From the NCBI GenBank assembly GCA_023150195.1, contig JAKLLI010000106.1, positions 1 through 6,786 of the forward strand: 6,786 nucleotides of DNA, written 5' to 3'. A program made the translations under genes and the position numbers. This DNA comes from Azonexus sp. GTDB lineage: Bacteria; Pseudomonadota; Gammaproteobacteria; Burkholderiales; Rhodocyclaceae. A model generated the notes under the pieces. That model saw only the letters and a program-made list of their open reading frames with translations, was not told the DNA's origin and did not search any database. Of the stretch, positions 6,033 through 6,786 are shown in pieces; positions within the stretch are counted from its first letter, which is position 1; every line of letters starts with the position of its first letter.

Positions 6033-6404
6033 TCAGTCGAAGAGCAGGGCGGCAGCCACTTTACGGCCTTCGCTGGCCAGAATGTTGTAGGTGCGACAGG
6101 CGGCCTGGATGTCCATCACTTCCAGGCCGATACCGGCCTCGGCAATCGGCCGCATCAACGCGGGCGCTGGAAAGCGCAGGCGATTGCCGGTGCCGAGCAA
6201 AATGACTTCCGCGTCCAGCGCGGCCAGTTGCTGCATGTCGGTTTCGGTCAGCGTGGCAATGTTGGCGGTTGACCAGGCCGGCAGCAGATTTTCCGGCAGC
6301 ACGATCAGGTTTTTTTCGTGCTTTTCATGGTTGACCGCGACAAAGCCGTCGCCGTAGGCGGTGAACAGGTTGAGGCCGGATGTGTTGCTGAGATGGAGTT
6401 TCAC
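6033..6404 (-). CDS. Mth938/DUF498 family protein
   Basis: A 123-residue small soluble protein of the Mth938-like (DUF498) family, to which the mitochondrial complex I assembly factor NDUFAF3 also belongs. The bacterial role is not established. Family features are the N-terminal KLHLSN strand, an internal block EVILLGTGNRLRFP (66-79), and the conserved segment MDIQAACRTYNILASEGRKV (97-116), followed by the hydrophobic AAALLF end. I chose the GTG at 6404, giving VKLHLSN, because family members usually begin M-K-L-H or similar. A second GTG at 6416 would add four residues (VHRK). The open frame runs on to 6734, but that part lies opposite alaA and across the promoter region, so it is not coding. 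No Shine-Dalgarno is evident, and the 5' leader predicted from the nearby TATAAT is only 10-20 nt. The tRNA-Leu follows on the same strand. Confidence 0.85.
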   Translation of the reverse strand: MKLHLSNTSGLNLFTAYGDGFVAVNHEKHEKNLIVLPENLLPAWSTANIATLTETDMQQLAALDAEVILLGTGNRLRFPAPALMRPIAEAGIGLEVMDIQAACRTYNILASEGRKVAAALLFD

Positions 6405-6409
6405 TTTGC

Positions 6410-6417
6410 GGTGCACC
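6410..6417. repeat. GGTGCACC palindrome at the DUF498 start region
   Basis: A perfect 8-bp palindrome set in a longer imperfect one (TTTGCGGTGCACCAAA), located between the TATAAT and the GTG start. The position would suit an operator or a 5'-leader stem, but nothing in the window identifies a binder, and 8-bp palindromes also occur by chance. Confidence 0.25.
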
Positions 6418-6432
6418 AAACGTAATAGTAGG

Positions 6433-6462
6433 ATTATACCTTTCCCCGAAAAGTCGGCTGAA
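6433..6462 (-). promoter_or_regulatory. Candidate promoter of the DUF498 gene
   Basis: On the minus strand a consensus TATAAT (6438-6433) is preceded at 18 bp by TTCAGC (6462-6457), a partial match to TTGACA. Initiation would fall near 6426, leaving a leader of roughly 10 or 22 nt depending on which GTG is used. The element lies in the 81-bp gap shared with the divergent alaA gene, so the two genes may interfere or be co-regulated. Confidence 0.55.
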
Positions 6463-6485
6463 GCGCGTCGAACCGGATATTTTCC

Positions 6486-6786
6486 ATGAAGCACATCAAG
6501 AAATCCGCCAAACTCAACAACGTCTGCTATGACATTCGTGGCCCCGTGCTGCAAAAGGCCAAGCAGATGGAGGAAGAGGGCCACAAGATCATCAAGCTGA
6601 ACATCGGCAATCTGGCGGCCTTTGGCTTTGATTCGCCTGAGGAAATCCAGCAGGACATCATCCGCAACCTGCCCAATGCGGCCGGCTACACGGATTCCAA
6701 GGGCATCTTCGCGGCGCGCAAGGCGATCATGCATTACACCCAGCAGAAGGCCATCAAGGGCGTGACGCTGGAGGATATTTACGTCG
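6486..6786 (+). CDS. alaA: AlaA-type pyridoxal-phosphate aminotransferase (3' end outside window)
   Basis: The N-terminal 100 residues of a fold-type I class I/II aminotransferase. E. coli AlaA, the closest relative I recognise, makes alanine from pyruvate using glutamate. Alignment by eye is strong over KSAKLNNVCYDIRGPVLQKA, EEEGHKIIKLNIGN and IRNLPNAAGYTDSKGIFAARKA. The family is normally about 400 residues, so the PLP-binding lysine and most of the active site are outside the window. One visible difference from E. coli is IGNLAAFGFD where that enzyme reads IGNPAPFGFD. The ATG at 6486 is the first in-frame start that fits the family. Its ribosome site is weak (GGA about 10 nt upstream). In many betaproteobacteria this gene precedes hom and thrC, but whether that holds here cannot be seen. 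Confidence 0.93.
   Translation, partial: MKHIKKSAKLNNVCYDIRGPVLQKAKQMEEEGHKIIKLNIGNLAAFGFDSPEEIQQDIIRNLPNAAGYTDSKGIFAARKAIMHYTQQKAIKGVTLEDIYV

Noticed and set aside
6405..6734. N-terminal extension of the DUF498 protein to 233 residues
   Set aside because: It lies antisense to the well-supported alaA coding region and across a consensus TATAAT. The family is about 125 residues.
1..6786. Mobile elements, CRISPR arrays, prophage or integration at the tRNA-Leu
   Set aside because: I found no transposase, integrase, spaced direct repeats, or second copy of the tRNA 3' end as an attachment site. The flanking genes are ordinary chromosomal genes.

Overview
This window looks like a chromosomal piece of a GC-rich betaproteobacterium, possibly Rhodocyclales-like. 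The assignment is an inference from three things: the hpnC-hpnD-hpnE squalene genes, the beta/gamma-type protein sequences (YbbA-like ATPase, AlaA-type aminotransferase), and a tRNA-Leu(UAG) that closely resembles E. coli leuW as I remember it. I see no mobile element, CRISPR array, phage gene or clear compositional island. All genes fit conserved families and coding density is very high.

Layout, left to right. A YbbA/LolD-type ABC ATPase (+ strand, 5' end probably just outside the window) ends at 674. It converges, 12 bp apart, on a block of five minus-strand genes. In transcription order (right to left) these are hpnC, hpnD, hpnE, a GGDEF-EAL cyclic-di-GMP protein and an HDOD protein. Junctions are tight: hpnC/hpnD overlap by 11 nt, hpnD/hpnE are 4 nt apart, hpnE to GGDEF-EAL is 83 bp, and GGDEF-EAL to HDOD is 5 nt. 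A minus-strand tRNA-Leu(UAG) lies 52 bp upstream of hpnC, with its own -10 element inside a GC-rich inverted repeat. Upstream of it is a minus-strand Mth938/DUF498 gene. That gene is divergent from a plus-strand alaA-type aminotransferase that runs off the right edge, and the shared 81-bp intergenic region holds a perfect TATAAT facing the DUF498 gene.

How the genes work together. HpnD, HpnC and HpnE form the known three-step bacterial route from farnesyl diphosphate to squalene (presqualene diphosphate, hydroxysqualene, squalene), normally feeding hopanoid synthesis. The cyclase gene (shc) is not in this window. The GGDEF-EAL protein keeps a full EAL phosphodiesterase active site, but two positions of its GGDEF half are altered. 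It sits with the HDOD protein as a likely two-gene signalling unit downstream of the squalene genes. The most interesting points are the tRNA/hpnC junction (a hairpin overlapping the tRNA 3' end, and no Shine-Dalgarno before hpnC), the possible link between squalene genes and c-di-GMP genes, the degenerate GGDEF half, and an overlapping short reading frame at the GGDEF-EAL start. No wholly new system is evident: most of the window is well-known metabolism and signalling.
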